In this document: in pieces, positions 28,530-38,425 of the stretch
Layout of the letters: the number at the start of each line of letters is the position of its first letter
How positions within the stretch are numbered: position 1 is the stretch's first letter
NCBI GenBank assembly: GCA_032433595.1
Contig: JASWJB010000370.1
Location: forward strand, 1-38,478
DNA: 38,478 bases
From: Conoideocrella luteorostrata
Lineage: Eukaryota > Ascomycota > Sordariomycetes > Hypocreales > Clavicipitaceae
Direction of reading: 5' to 3'
Made by a program: the position numbers and the translations under genes
Notes under the pieces: generated by a model
Database searches by the model: none
What the model was told of the DNA's origin: nothing
Seen by the model: the letters and a program-made list of their open reading frames with translations, nothing else

Positions 28530-29990
28530 ATGAATTCTCCCGTGCAATCCAAGTTGGACCGTTTGGCGGATCTTACGACAATCACCAATTTCGGGGACAT
28601 GGAGTAAGTAGGTTTTCGGCTCGTCACTCGCAATCTTTTTGCTGCGCTGACTGACGCTCGACAGCCTCGTCGACATACCAAACGTCTCGGCTCTCACCCC
28701 GTCCGAAAGGAACGCAGTATTAGCCAGGGCAAGGTAACTACTGATTTCTTTGCATGTGCCTATATAGGCTCGACCCTTAAAACGTCCGTCCGTCCGTCCG
28801 TGCTGATGTCGCTGTAGGCAAAAGCAGGCAGCAACTTCGCTAGACGCCGATTCGCTGGCGGAAGCGCTGCGGTTCGTGAATACCTCCTGTATCTCTTCTC
28901 CCTTACTTTACTCAATTCTCAGCTCACCCTGCCATCGTCCAGAGAGGTGACACCGCCGCTGGACCCGGAAGAGGAAGCCGAGGAAGTTCGCATGAGGGAG
29001 GCCGAGGCGCGCAAAGACCTGTTGGAAGACGGCTGTCCCCCTTGCTATCCCGACAATCTTGAGCTTCCCTTGCGCCCACCCTTTCCCGCCGAGTGTGAAG
29101 CGATGATCTATTATTGGACACCATCAGCATCACCCAGCGACGTACCGCTTTGCGCTCAGCGGGAGGACTGGCGCAAGTTCCGCCTACTCCAGAAGAGGAA
29201 CCGGCGGAGATACAAAGTCTTCAGTGACTACGAGGTCGAGGTTCGCGATCGGCGGCGTAGGCATGGACTCGATGGCGATGTTCGCTTGACGGCGGAGCTA
29301 GAGCGACAGGGTCCGTTGGAGCGCTGGATTGAATTCCAGGACTACCAGCTCCAACGCCTTGAGGAGCTAGAGAAGAAGTGCGACAGTCTCAAGGAAAAAT
29401 TGAGCAAGGCAGAAGCGAGCAAGGCATGCAACGTGGAGAAAGCCTCCGCGGCGGATGACACTGCTAATGACGACGGCGAGGGTTTGAAGGAAAATGTTGG
29501 AAAAGCCAACGGTCACCCTGCCTACGCATTCCAAAGCCGTTTCCCCTTGAATTTGGACCAAGTCGGCATGATTTCATGGGGGCTGAGCAATGCTGACCGG
29601 TCCTTGCTTCGGCACCGCGATCTCCTCCATTGGGTCGAGCACAAGAAGCAGGAGATGGCAAGCCAGGCACTTTGCACGACAACGCCTGGTGAAGGAGTCG
29701 ACCACTCGGATGCCACGCGGTCCGCACTGAGCCGCGGCCTGAGGACCATGACAGGACGCAGGGGGGGGGGAGGCAGAGGGTCCGGGTCGCATCCTACCGT
29801 CCTCGGCAAGAAGGAAAAGGAAAGTCCCATCCTCCACCGTCAGCTTCAACCATTGGGGGTGGCGAAGAGGCAGAGCCGAGTTGCGCCGGGCGAAACTGTT
29901 TTGAGGTCTGGTCGGGTATCAAGACCGCCACAAAGATTGGGCCCCGTGATTCATCATGTGGAGGAACAAGAAGGTTGTGCTGAGCATTGA
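28530..29990 (+). CDS. Basic coiled-coil protein of an uncharacterised Hypocreales family
   Basis: Four exons, 28530-28603, 28665-28733, 28818-28875 and 28923-29990, give 422 aa. The introns are 61, 84 and 47 nt; donors GTAAGT, GTAACT and GTGAAT; acceptors GACAG, TGTAG and CTCAG. The third junction is in frame at the first AG, adding LTLPSSRE. The protein has an acidic helical stretch (PPLDPEEEAEEVRMREAEAR), then DWRKFRLLQKRNRRRYKVFS and RWIEFQDYQLQRLEELEKK leading into a coiled coil, and a basic C-terminus with RSGRVSRPPQRL. I know DWRKFR..QxRNRRRY and IEFQxYxLxRLE as hallmarks of a lineage-specific, often multicopy Hypocreales family of unknown function. The basic tail suggests nucleic-acid or chromatin contact (inference). 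A (CGTC)n microsatellite sits in intron 2. Confidence 0.8.
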
Positions 29991-30345
29991 TTGATTTAAG
30001 CGGAAGAAGGATGTTGGCCTCGCTTTTGCGGGCTTGGAGGCGGCGAAGAGGGGGGCGGCGTGGCAGTCGGGGCGAAAAAATAGGAAGGGCGATGGAAAGT
30101 TAAGCACAATCTATACGAGGCAGAAGACACAAATTGTCAGAAGCATCCTAACAGTTGACAAAGAAAACCACCGCAGAGTGATAAATCGTGGAAACCTTTA
30201 TTTCTCGTTGTGCGAAGCTGAGCATCCAAAACGCGAATTATCGCAGAACAGGGCCACCACTCCAGGAGCTGGGCCGTATATTACTACCCTCGCTAGTTGA
30301 AATAATTTGTTCTTCTGATACCAATGGCTTGAATATAGCTTAACA

Positions 30346-30400
30346 ATCTGCCTACGCCTCACAAGCCATTTGACTGATGATGATCACGACGCTTTAGTTT
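30346..30400 (-). repeat. Dispersed repeat fragment F
   Basis: In reverse this reads AAAGCGTCGTGATCATCATC and GCTTGTGAGGCGTAGG, matching 9063-9113. It lies just before the reverse copy of repeat E. The rest of 29991-30345 shows no gene. Confidence 0.6.
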
Positions 30401-30411
30401 GGTACAGTATC

Positions 30412-30602
30412 GCACCTGAATAGACTCCTTTGAGCGTTGCTCAAATTGGTCACAGAGGCCCCCCTGTGCTTTGCTTGCTACAGCGCCCTACCCAGTGTCT
30501 TGAACCCGCCGTACACGCACTTGGACGAGCGTCCTTTCAGCTAGTTGTCCTTACTATATATCTTGCTGTGAAGGAACTAGACACAAATGATGCACGCCTA
30601 GG
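30412..30602 (-). repeat. Dispersed repeat E, reverse copy
   Basis: Reverse complement of 23547-23717: GACTCCTTTGAGCGTTGCTC, CACAGAGGCCCCCCTGTGC and GTCTTGAACCCGCCGTACAC. The two copies are inverted with respect to each other and enclose 6.7 kb that includes the HNH_2 gene and the divergent gene pair. Confidence 0.85.
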
Positions 30603-31274
30603 AGAAAACCTGCTATTTAAAATTAATTAATGCTTATTCTTATCTTATCCCTAGATACTTACTTATATTATTTGCCTTTTAAACTGCATAAGCTATTTTA
30701 TAATAATATAATAGCTAGCTATCCGCTGTTAAAGCTAATAAATAATAGCTTATAACTATTTTATCTCTAACTAGCATTTTAGTTACTATAAACAAACAAA
30801 AAGCTAGTTAGAATACGTTGGGAGGAGACAAGGCTTGGTATGCTTTCCACGGCACGTGACTTTTTGGTCCTTCCTGAGGCAAGAGCTGACTAACGGACAC
30901 CCATGAACATGGGACCCCTGGCTCCATCTATGAAAAAACCTAACTAGTACACATAACTAAAGAGGGAGGAGCAAGCTTTAGGACAATACACAGAGTCCCT
31001 CTACGTTCCTGCCTAGCTCCGTGATATATATATCCAACATGAACAGGCCCTACAAGGGCAGTCCGCAGCCATCTAACCTCAAATAACTAGTCCTCTTAAT
31101 CGTCATGATACTTGATCTAGCTTTGTGTGACAGCTCTAGCAGGCGGCGAAATGCAATCTCCGTCACATAATGTTGATGCACAGAGCTTCCAGCCTCACGA
31201 ATCCCCCTACGTTCCTACCTAGCTCCGTGATATATATCCAACATGAACAGGCCCCACAAGGGCAGTCCGCAGGC
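30603..31274. repeat. AT-rich block and a separated 72-bp direct repeat
   Basis: 30603-30810 is strongly AT-rich (TAATAATATAATAGCTAGCT and similar) with no coding signal. A 72-74-bp segment at 30997-31070 (CTACGTTCCTGCCTAGCTCC through GGGCAGTCCGCAG) is repeated at 31203-31274 in the same orientation; the second copy ends where the FHA-kinase stop codon begins. No terminal inverted repeats are visible. Confidence 0.6.
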
Positions 31275-33123
31275 CTACCAAATACCCAGCCTACCATCAC
31301 CTAGAATTATGGTTGCATCCAAATCGATGCCTTGTCCTTGTTTCTGCCGCTGCACGGACGATGCCGGCGATGCCGGCGATGCCGACGAGGCCGACGGCTG
31401 TGATTCCGTCGTCACCCTACCGCTCTTTGCGGCTGCCCGCGGCGAGTCGATGGTCTGATCGTCATTTGTGCACATAACGAGGCCATCGGTAAGCCTTCTC
31501 CTGAACAAGCCGTTCTCAAACCCTTTCTTCAAGCAACGGGATGCCGACCACCTCGAGGCCTCCCAGGTGAGCATATTGTTGAGCATGTCAATCACCTGGC
31601 CAGATTCCTCATCGTCGAGATGATTCTTGAGCTTCTGCATCCATCTCGCCGACCATGTCATCCACAGCTGTTCTGACACCTTACCATCTGCCCTCCGTGG
31701 CTTAGGAACCGTAGGCGGCTCCGGGATGCCGTGCAGCCACTCGAGCTCCATAACGGCCAACGACCAGACGTCGGCCAAGGCCCCGTAGCCTCGGGTGCCG
31801 GGGAAGATCTCGGGCGCGGCGTACCTGAGCGTGCCGCAGAATGTCTGCAGGCCGAGCCCTTCGATGGCCTTGGCTAGGCCGAAGTCGCTGACGACGACCT
31901 TGAAGTAGGGAGCTGGCTCGTATAGAATGTTCTCAGGCTTCAGGTCGCGGTGGACAATATTCTTGCTGTGAAGGAAGGCGAGGCAGTCGATGATCTGTCC
32001 AAAGGCAGTGACGAACTTCTCTTCTGACATGTTAGGGGCCTGGGCTATGCTGCCGCTTGGGTAATACGGCATGACCATCATGACCTCTGGCGTCTCGCGA
32101 AGCTCGAACGCTTGTATGACGTTGGGCTGTTTGAACAGAGTCAGCTAGACGTCTGAGTTGCTGCTGCTGCGTGCTGCAAATGGCGCTGTGTGGTTTGTGC
32201 AGATGGGAGAAACTTACATGCGGGTGTTCCTTGATCAGAGTGTACTCTCTTCGTATACCAGCGAGCCACTTGGATTCAACGCTGTCCAGAGATCTCTTAT
32301 TCTTGCTCGCCGGCGGTGTGAAGATTTTGCCGGCGAAAACCTTGCCATCACGAAGGCTGATGAGCCTATGCACCCGAGCAAAGCTGCCTCGTCCAATCTG
32401 TTTCTCCTTGAAGTAGATGAGCCGATCGGAGATTATATGCGCTTCGCTAGGTGCTTGGGTAGTGGCCTGTGAGTGAAGATCGAGGCCCCCGACGACTGGA
32501 ACGACTTCTGGTTTGCATTCTGCGGCAAAGGCTTTCAGGTATTCGATATATCGCGGGTGTGGCGTCTTAGTCGCGTGGTTGGGAAATTTCACGTCGGTGA
32601 CAAGGCCGCCGCAGTGGATCGTGATCTTCTCAAGGGAATCCTCTTCCTTGCTGGGCTCAAAGGCAAGGATCCACGTCTCCTTCTTGCGAATCTCCTGCAC
32701 GTTCTGGCCACCGTAGCCAACCGCAGTGCCATGTGTAGAGGTGTAATCGTGCAGCCAGATGTGTAAGTTATGATCAACTGCGATGCGATACTGCTGATTG
32801 CTGACGCCTTTCGTACCACGGTGGCCGAGGAGAATGTGGGATAACGTCTGGTTCGTGCCTGCTTGTAGCCCTCCGCCGAGGTTCTGCAGCCGCATAAGCT
32901 CAGGGAAAGTAACGACGAGACGATCGAGGGTTTCTTCAATCTCATCCCCGAGACCCAAGTCGAAGGCCGGGGTGACGTCGCGGCTTCCAATAGAGGCATG
33001 CTCGGCAACGCCCCCGGTCCCGGGGCGGAACCATTGGGCATTTTGAGGTAACCTAAAGGCAGACCGTGCCCTGTTCGACGAATCGAGGGGCTTTAGAACC
33101 AGGAAGACTTCGGGACCGTACAT
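31275..33123 (-). CDS. FHA-like domain and serine/threonine kinase (Chk2/Rad53-like layout)
   Basis: Two exons, 33123-32218 and 32126-31275, are joined over a 91-nt intron (GTAAGT...AACAG, branch GCTGAC), giving about 585 aa from the ATG at 33123; an upstream in-frame ATG at 33210 is less likely. The N-terminal domain reads TLSHILLGHRGTKGVSNQQY then LHDYTSTHGTAVGY, an FHA-type LGR-x-S...GT pattern with some residues changed. The kinase domain has IGRGSFARVHRL, FAGKIF, HRDLKPENILYEP, VSDFGLAKA, CGTLRYAAPEIF and ADVWSLAVMELEWL. The tail is Ser/Ala-rich. The layout follows fungal checkpoint kinases, but the degenerate FHA and the accessory setting suggest one of the expanded FHA-kinase paralogues rather than the core checkpoint gene. 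All catalytic residues are intact. Confidence 0.85.
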
Positions 33124-33289
33124 TCTGAAGAGCGACGTCGGGAATAAACGTTCAGGAAAGGGGAGGCAGGCAATGATTAGATGCGGATATGAACGATGAA
33201 AGAAGCACATGATATGCCACCCTACAATGGTCGGGTGAATCCATGGCCGTTACATACCTCGTAGCTGGAGTGGCAGAGCAAGCGGCCTT

Positions 33290-33640
33290 TGTTATGGGAT
33301 GATGGATGGCGGGGTAGGGCCAGCGAGCGATACGGGGCTGGTACTTAACAGAAGAGTAACACAACACAACACAGCACAACAACCAGCGCATAAGATAGGA
33401 TAATGCCTTATGCAAAAGATACAGACAATCGCGGCGTATATAATGCAGCAAGAGGCAGTGCCGTAAATAAAGCATACGGTGCGTAATCTACAGAGATTCC
33501 GCTTAGTTAGAAATACAGCAATTAGGGGCCTTACAAGCAGCATACCATACCACACAATAGCAACACAATAAGACAAAATTACACCTAGTGCAAAAGATGC
33601 ACAAAAGTCTAGTGTATATAATTAAATAAAAAGCAAGGGC
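33290..33640 (+). repeat. Satellite A, copy 3
   Basis: Shares CAACACAACACAGCACAAC, ACCAGCGCATAAGAT, GTGCGTAATCTACAG, CAGCAATTAGGGGCCTTACA and CTAGTGCAAAAGATGCAC with the other A copies. Minus-strand frames at 33152-33694 are repeat translations. The bases from 33640 to 33790 show nothing recognisable. Confidence 0.65.
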
Positions 33641-33799
33641 ATCACGGAGTTCAGACGAATACGAAGGAATTCGACAGATTAGTGAAGAAATCACCCAGTA
33701 ATTTAGTAACCCTAAGAATCATGAATCTTATCACAATCTCTTTATTCCTACCAAGTTTCCACTGTGCGATTGCTCTGGCCTCAATAACGTAACAGCATC

Positions 33800-34800
33800 A
33801 GATATCCCAAGTTTGATCTGACGAAGACAGTAAAAAGGGCTTGAATCCCGAAAGATGTATAGGCTGCAAGGAGCTCGTTGAAAGGTTCAACATCTCGAAT
33901 GACGTACGTACAGGCTGCAAGAAGCACTAGACATTGCAAGTTAGCTGACGAGCTCGTCAATATGGTTCGATTGCCGGAAGATATATAGCCATTAAATATC
34001 GCAAGTCAATCTGACGAGCGCGACGAAGAGGCTCACTCAAATCGGAAAACATACAAGCTGCAAGAGGTATCCGATATCGCAAGTCGATCTGACGAGCTCG
34101 TCAAAAGAGTTCATTTCCCGGAGCGTGCAAGAAGCTCATTGAAAGGCTCAAATCTCCGAAGACGTACAGACTGCAAGGACCTTGTTGAAAGGTTTTTATT
34201 CTCGGAAGACGTATAAGCATCTGATGTTGCAGGTTAATCTGACGAGCTCGCTGAAAAGGTTCAAATCTCGGAACATGTAGGCGCTGCAAGAGGCATCTGG
34301 TATCGCAAGTCAGCTGACGAGCTCGTCAAAAAGGCTCAAGTCTCGGAAGACGTACAGGTGCTATTGAAGTATTAGATATTGTAGGTCAATCTGACGAGCT
34401 TGTTCAAAGGCTCAAATCTCGGAACGTACGGGCGCTGCAAGAGGCATCTGGTATCGCAGGTCGGTTGACGGGCTTGTTGAAGGGTTCAAATGTCAGAAGA
34501 TATACGGGCGCTGCAGGAAGCATCGAATCCCATTAGATATCGCAAGGCAATCTAACAAAGACGATAAAAAGGTTCTAGTCTCGTAAGACGTAGAGGCACT
34601 GCAAGAAGCATTAGACATGGCAAGTTTAGTCTGATAAGCCTTTTGAAATGGTTCAAATCTCGCAAGACGTACAGGCGCTGCTGGAAGCATCAGCTCTCGC
34701 AGGGTCAATCTAACGATCTCGTTGAAAGGTTTAAACGTCGGATAATGTATAGGCGCTGTAGGAAGCATCGGATCTCGCAAGTCAATCTGAAGACGATGAA
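33800..34800 (+). repeat. 77-bp repeat array B, locus 2 (about 12-13 units)
   Basis: Direct repeats of about 77 bp, some shortened by internal deletion. Almost every unit keeps ACGAGCTCGT (a perfect 10-bp palindrome) or a close variant, followed at about 8 bp by GGTTCAAATCTCGGAAGACG. The GTTCRANNC core is kept in most units. Unit starts can be taken as GCTGCAAGAAGCATC. It runs directly into array C at about 34800. Confidence 0.85.
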
Positions 34801-35630
34801 GATGTTCAAGATGCGATGATGGTGGTGGCCACAGGTCAGGATTCCAGCCAGGAAGACGGTCACAATAGGAGCGGTCGGCAGAGAGGGAAAAGTCAGCACT
34901 CAGGAGCGGGAAGAGTCAGCTAATGATGATGATGATGATGATGCGTCTGCTGCCGTTGCTGATAATGAGAAAACTTCCGCTGCTGCTGCTGGTGATGCCG
35001 TTACTGCTGATGATGATTCCATTGCTGCCATGAGAATGTTCTGCCCACGTAAGAAATGTTGCTGCTGCTGCTGCTTCTAATAATGATGCTGTTGCTGCTG
35101 ATGAGGATGCTCTGCCGTCGTAAGTAACGTTGCTGCTGCTGCTGATAACGATGTGCTGCCCACGCAAGAAATGTCGCCGCCGCTGCTGCTGAAGATGGCC
35201 ACAAGTTAGAATTCCGGTCACGATAGCAGAGCTCGGGAGGGGAAAGATTCACCTGATAATGATGATGATGATGATGATGGCCACAGGCCAGGACTCCGGT
35301 CGGGATTCTGGTCACGGCAGTATAGCGGTCGGGAGGTGGAAAAGTCAGATGCTGCTGCTGATGATGCTGATGATGCCGTTGCTGATGATGACGACGATGT
35401 TCTGCCCACGCAAGAAATGTCGCAGCAGCTGCTGATGACGATGTTGTGCCCACCTAGTGATGACGATGCCGCTGCTGCTGATGATGATGATGCCGCTGCC
35501 GCTGCTGCTGCTGATAATGACGACGATGGCGCTTCTGCAGATGAGGATGTTGCTGCCCAGGCAAGAAATGTTGCTGCTGAAGATGATGATGCTGTTGCCC
35601 ACGAAAGAACAGCAGCGCCCAAGCTGCAAT
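34800..35630 (+). repeat. Higher-order array C, locus 2
   Basis: The same trinucleotide runs and cores as 17.7-22.1 kb. Core 1 occurs at about 34826, 35196 and 35279, core 2 several times (CCCACGCAAGAAATGTCG at 35157 and 35405). The order of two variant cores (the AGCAGAGCTCGGG type, a short GAT run, then the GGACTCCGGTCGGGATTC type with GGCAGTATAGCGG) is the same as at 19497-19640 and 21160-21310. Confidence 0.88.
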
Positions 35631-35775
35631 AAAGCAGGGCTTGCTTGGTCGGGGGACCAGCGATACAGGGCTAGTAGGTAACACAAGAGTAATACAACAA
35701 CACAGCAAATAACCAGCGCAAAGGATGCAGAAAAACGCAGCGCATAAGGTGCAATGGACTCGGAATGGGTGACAG
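35630..35775 (+). repeat. Satellite A, copy 4
   Basis: Begins GCAGGGCTTGCTTGGTCGGG with GGACCAGCGATACAGGGCTAG, like 22170-22225, and continues AACCAGCGCAAAGGATGCAG and CGCAGCGCATAAGGTGC. It follows array C directly, as copy 2 does. From 35776 to 36250 I see no gene that I can support. Confidence 0.65.
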
Positions 35776-36249
35776 TCAACTCTATCGCCGAGACGCTCAT
35801 GGAATCAATTGCTCAATGTGACCCATTGACGTTATCCCCACCCTGCTACCCACGAACGCTGACCCCGCGATTAACATAGCGATGGCGACTAACTTGGAGG
35901 CTACAGAGTTAGGTATAGTTAACTCGCTAATGTTCTACAAGGCAGAGAAGAAGTGGTGGATCTAGCGCGTCGCAGTCGTAGTTGTGCTTATGCGGGTAAT
36001 TAAAATCGTGCAAAATATACTTCTTGGAGTCTACCAGGATACTAACGTAGCCGCCCAACCGCCTTCCTGTGGACTTTTACTTGTAGCTTGAACATCTGGA
36101 CAGTCAGCGGCAGCTTATTGTTGTTCAATAGCATCTATAATTTTGCCTAAAAACATAGTTATATTTCTTTTCTTCCTGTCTGTAAGGTATTAATTATCTT
36201 CAAGATGTTATTCGTGACACACGTAGTGGTTACGAGCGTATTTGTCTCT

Positions 36250-37320
36250 CTCTTTTCCGGCGCCGCTATTCCCTTAGTCTTCATGGTCCTATCCTAGTCC
36301 ACGATTGAGTACTCCTTCCTGGTCGTGATCAAACATGTATTTACTTGTAGTTACCCCTTCAGATCCGCCTTTATATTCTCGAACGCGGTCCCCACCAGGC
36401 TCTTGTCTATCAGCATCTTCAGGTTCATGCCAGCCTCGTTGCACTTCTCCTTGACCTTGCCGCCCACCCCGAGGGAAGATCAAGTCCGTGTCGCTGTACT
36501 CTGGATCCGTTTTCCTCTGATATCCTAATTATGTTCTTGACGTACCACCTGACCGCGTGTTCACCACCATCAAGGCACTACCTAGCTTGTTGTGCCGCCC
36601 AGCTCCTCGTGTTCGCCAAGGCGTTCTCGCTCGTGTACCCGATGCCCCAGACCCTGTCGGCTAGACTGCTCTCCACCAAGATCTTCTAGCCTCTGCGTGA
36701 ACTTGCAGAGATTCCCCACGATAACGATGCGTATACAATCGCGGTCCCAGGTCGTCAGGTTAGACAAAGTTCCTCACTATCCTGCCCATCTTCTTGTGCT
36801 CCGCCAGGTGTAGCTGAACCCGATGATAATCCTGGATACTACCTTAACGTCGCCAAAAGTTGTTACGTTATGTGCCTTCATAGACAAGGGAAGGAGCAAT
36901 TTGGCAATAGTGGAAATAGGCAGGAATAGACGGATTTGACGATGTTGAAGAGTGTACGCAGTGATATTGATAGATGATATTCTTTCTTGAATAATCCCTC
37001 TGAAGTGCATGGTGACCCTTCTTTATAGACCTTCAGCGACCGGGAAATTCCCTGGAATTTAGAGGCCTTAGGCCTACATTCCTTGGCATTGTGCCACCTT
37101 CTTCCACACTCCTACGATTCTAGCTAATACGAGGCATCAGTCACTTCCAAAGGTGCCACTCTAATCTCAACAAAAGTCTCAGCCTTCCTGTATGTCTCAG
37201 TGCTCGCAAACGTCTTCCCATCGCACGCAAAGGTTAAGATGTACCACTGGCTTAGCACCCCGTAGTTGTCCCTAGTCCTCTAGAAGATGAAGTTATCGCT
37301 TATTCTGATCGCTTGGATAA
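36250..37320 (-). pseudogene. NADAR-type (YbiA-like) pseudogene
   Basis: Minus-strand fragments in different frames line up in order with the NADAR domain. Near 37320-37140: DNFIF, stop, RTRDNYGVLSQWYILTFACD then GKTFASTETYRKA. Near 36890: MKAHNVTTFGDVKVVSRIII; near 36800: AEHKKMGRIVRNF; near 36755: WDRDCIRIVIVGNLCKFTQR. Near 36670: LVESSLADRVWGIGYTSENA then LANTRSWAAQQAR, stop. QWY, the (M/F)GD pair, WDxxRIxIVxxGNxxKFTQ and the D-R-V-W-G-I-G block are NADAR signatures; this family removes or processes ADP-ribose and riboflavin-pathway intermediates. Frameshifts and several stops make it dead. A further coding-like piece (KVKEKCNEAGMNLKMLIDKS) at about 36360-36475 may be its C-terminus or another gene. 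Confidence 0.6.
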
Positions 37321-37439
37321 CACCAATGGTAACTTGAGCGAGACAGAGTCCGCCACTGTTACCGTGGACAAGGATAAAGAGGAGGTTAGTAAGAGCAATA
37401 ACAAGGAGGCTAGCGAGGAGGGAGATGGCATTAACGTGC

Positions 37440-38425
37440 AAAAAGCATTAGATGTCAAAAGTAAGTTAACAAGCTCGTTGAAAGGTTCAGGTGCTGCAAG
37501 AAGCATTAAATCACAGGTTAATCTAACAAGCTCGTTTAAAGTTTCAATTCTCGGAAGACGTACGGGCGCTATCGAAGCATCAGACATGGTAGGTTAATCT
37601 CGTTGAAAAGGTTCAAATCTCGAGAGACGTATAGGCCTCTAATATCGCCGGTTAATCTAACAAGCCCGTTCAAAGGTTCAATTCTCGGAAGACACACAGG
37701 CATCTGACATGGCAGGTCAATCTAACGAGCTCGTCTAAAGGTTCAATTCTCGTAAGACAGGCACTATGGAAGCATCAGAAAATGCAAGTCAATCTAACGA
37801 CCTGTTTGGACAGTTACATTCTCGAAAGACGCACAGGTTGCAAGGAGCTTGTTGAAAGTTTTCATTCTCGGAAGACGTACAGGCTGCAAGGAGCTGGTTG
37901 AAATGTTTCATTCTCGGAAGACATGCGGGCTGCAAGAGGCATCAGATATCGCCAGTCAGTTGACAAGCGTATTGAAATGTGTTAATCTCGCAAGTCAATC
38001 CAACAAGCTCGCTCAAGGTTTAAATCCCGCCAGAAATACAGGCAGGCGTTTTCGAAGCGTCACACATAGAGCCAATCTAACGAGTTCGTTAAACGGTCTC
38101 ATTATCGGAAGACACACAGGCTACAAGGAGCTTGTTGAAAGATTTTATTCTCCGAAGATGTACAGGCTGCTAGGAGCTCGTTGAAAGGTTTACATCTCGG
38201 AAGACGTACGGGCTGCAAGAGGCATTCGATGTCGCAAGTCGATCTGACGAGCTCGCTGGAAAGGTTCACATCTCGGAACTTACTGGCGCTGCAAGAGGCA
38301 TCTGATATCGCAAGTCAGTTACCAAGCTTGTTGAAAGGCTTAAACTTCAGAAGATGCATAGGCACGAAATACCGCAAGTCAATCTGACGAAGACGTTGAT
38401 AAGGCTCAAATCTCGGAAGACGTAC
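37440..38425 (+). repeat. 77-bp repeat array B, locus 3 (about 13 units)
   Basis: The same family as 33.8-34.8 kb with full-length (about 77 bp) and shortened (about 48 bp, lacking the ATATCGCAAGTCAATCTG part) units, for example three short units in a row at 37828-37930. The ends read CTCGGAAGACGTACAAGCGG. Frames of 94-111 codons across it are not genes. The palindrome is more degraded here than in locus 2. Confidence 0.85.

Noticed and set aside
35850..36030. Forward frame with MATNLEATELGIVNSLMFYK
   Set aside because: It meets a stop after about 35 codons and matches nothing I know; could be an old gene scrap.
15525..38425. CRISPR array suggested by regular 77-bp repeats
   Set aside because: There are no unique spacers; whole units are similar, it is a eukaryotic setting and no cas genes exist.
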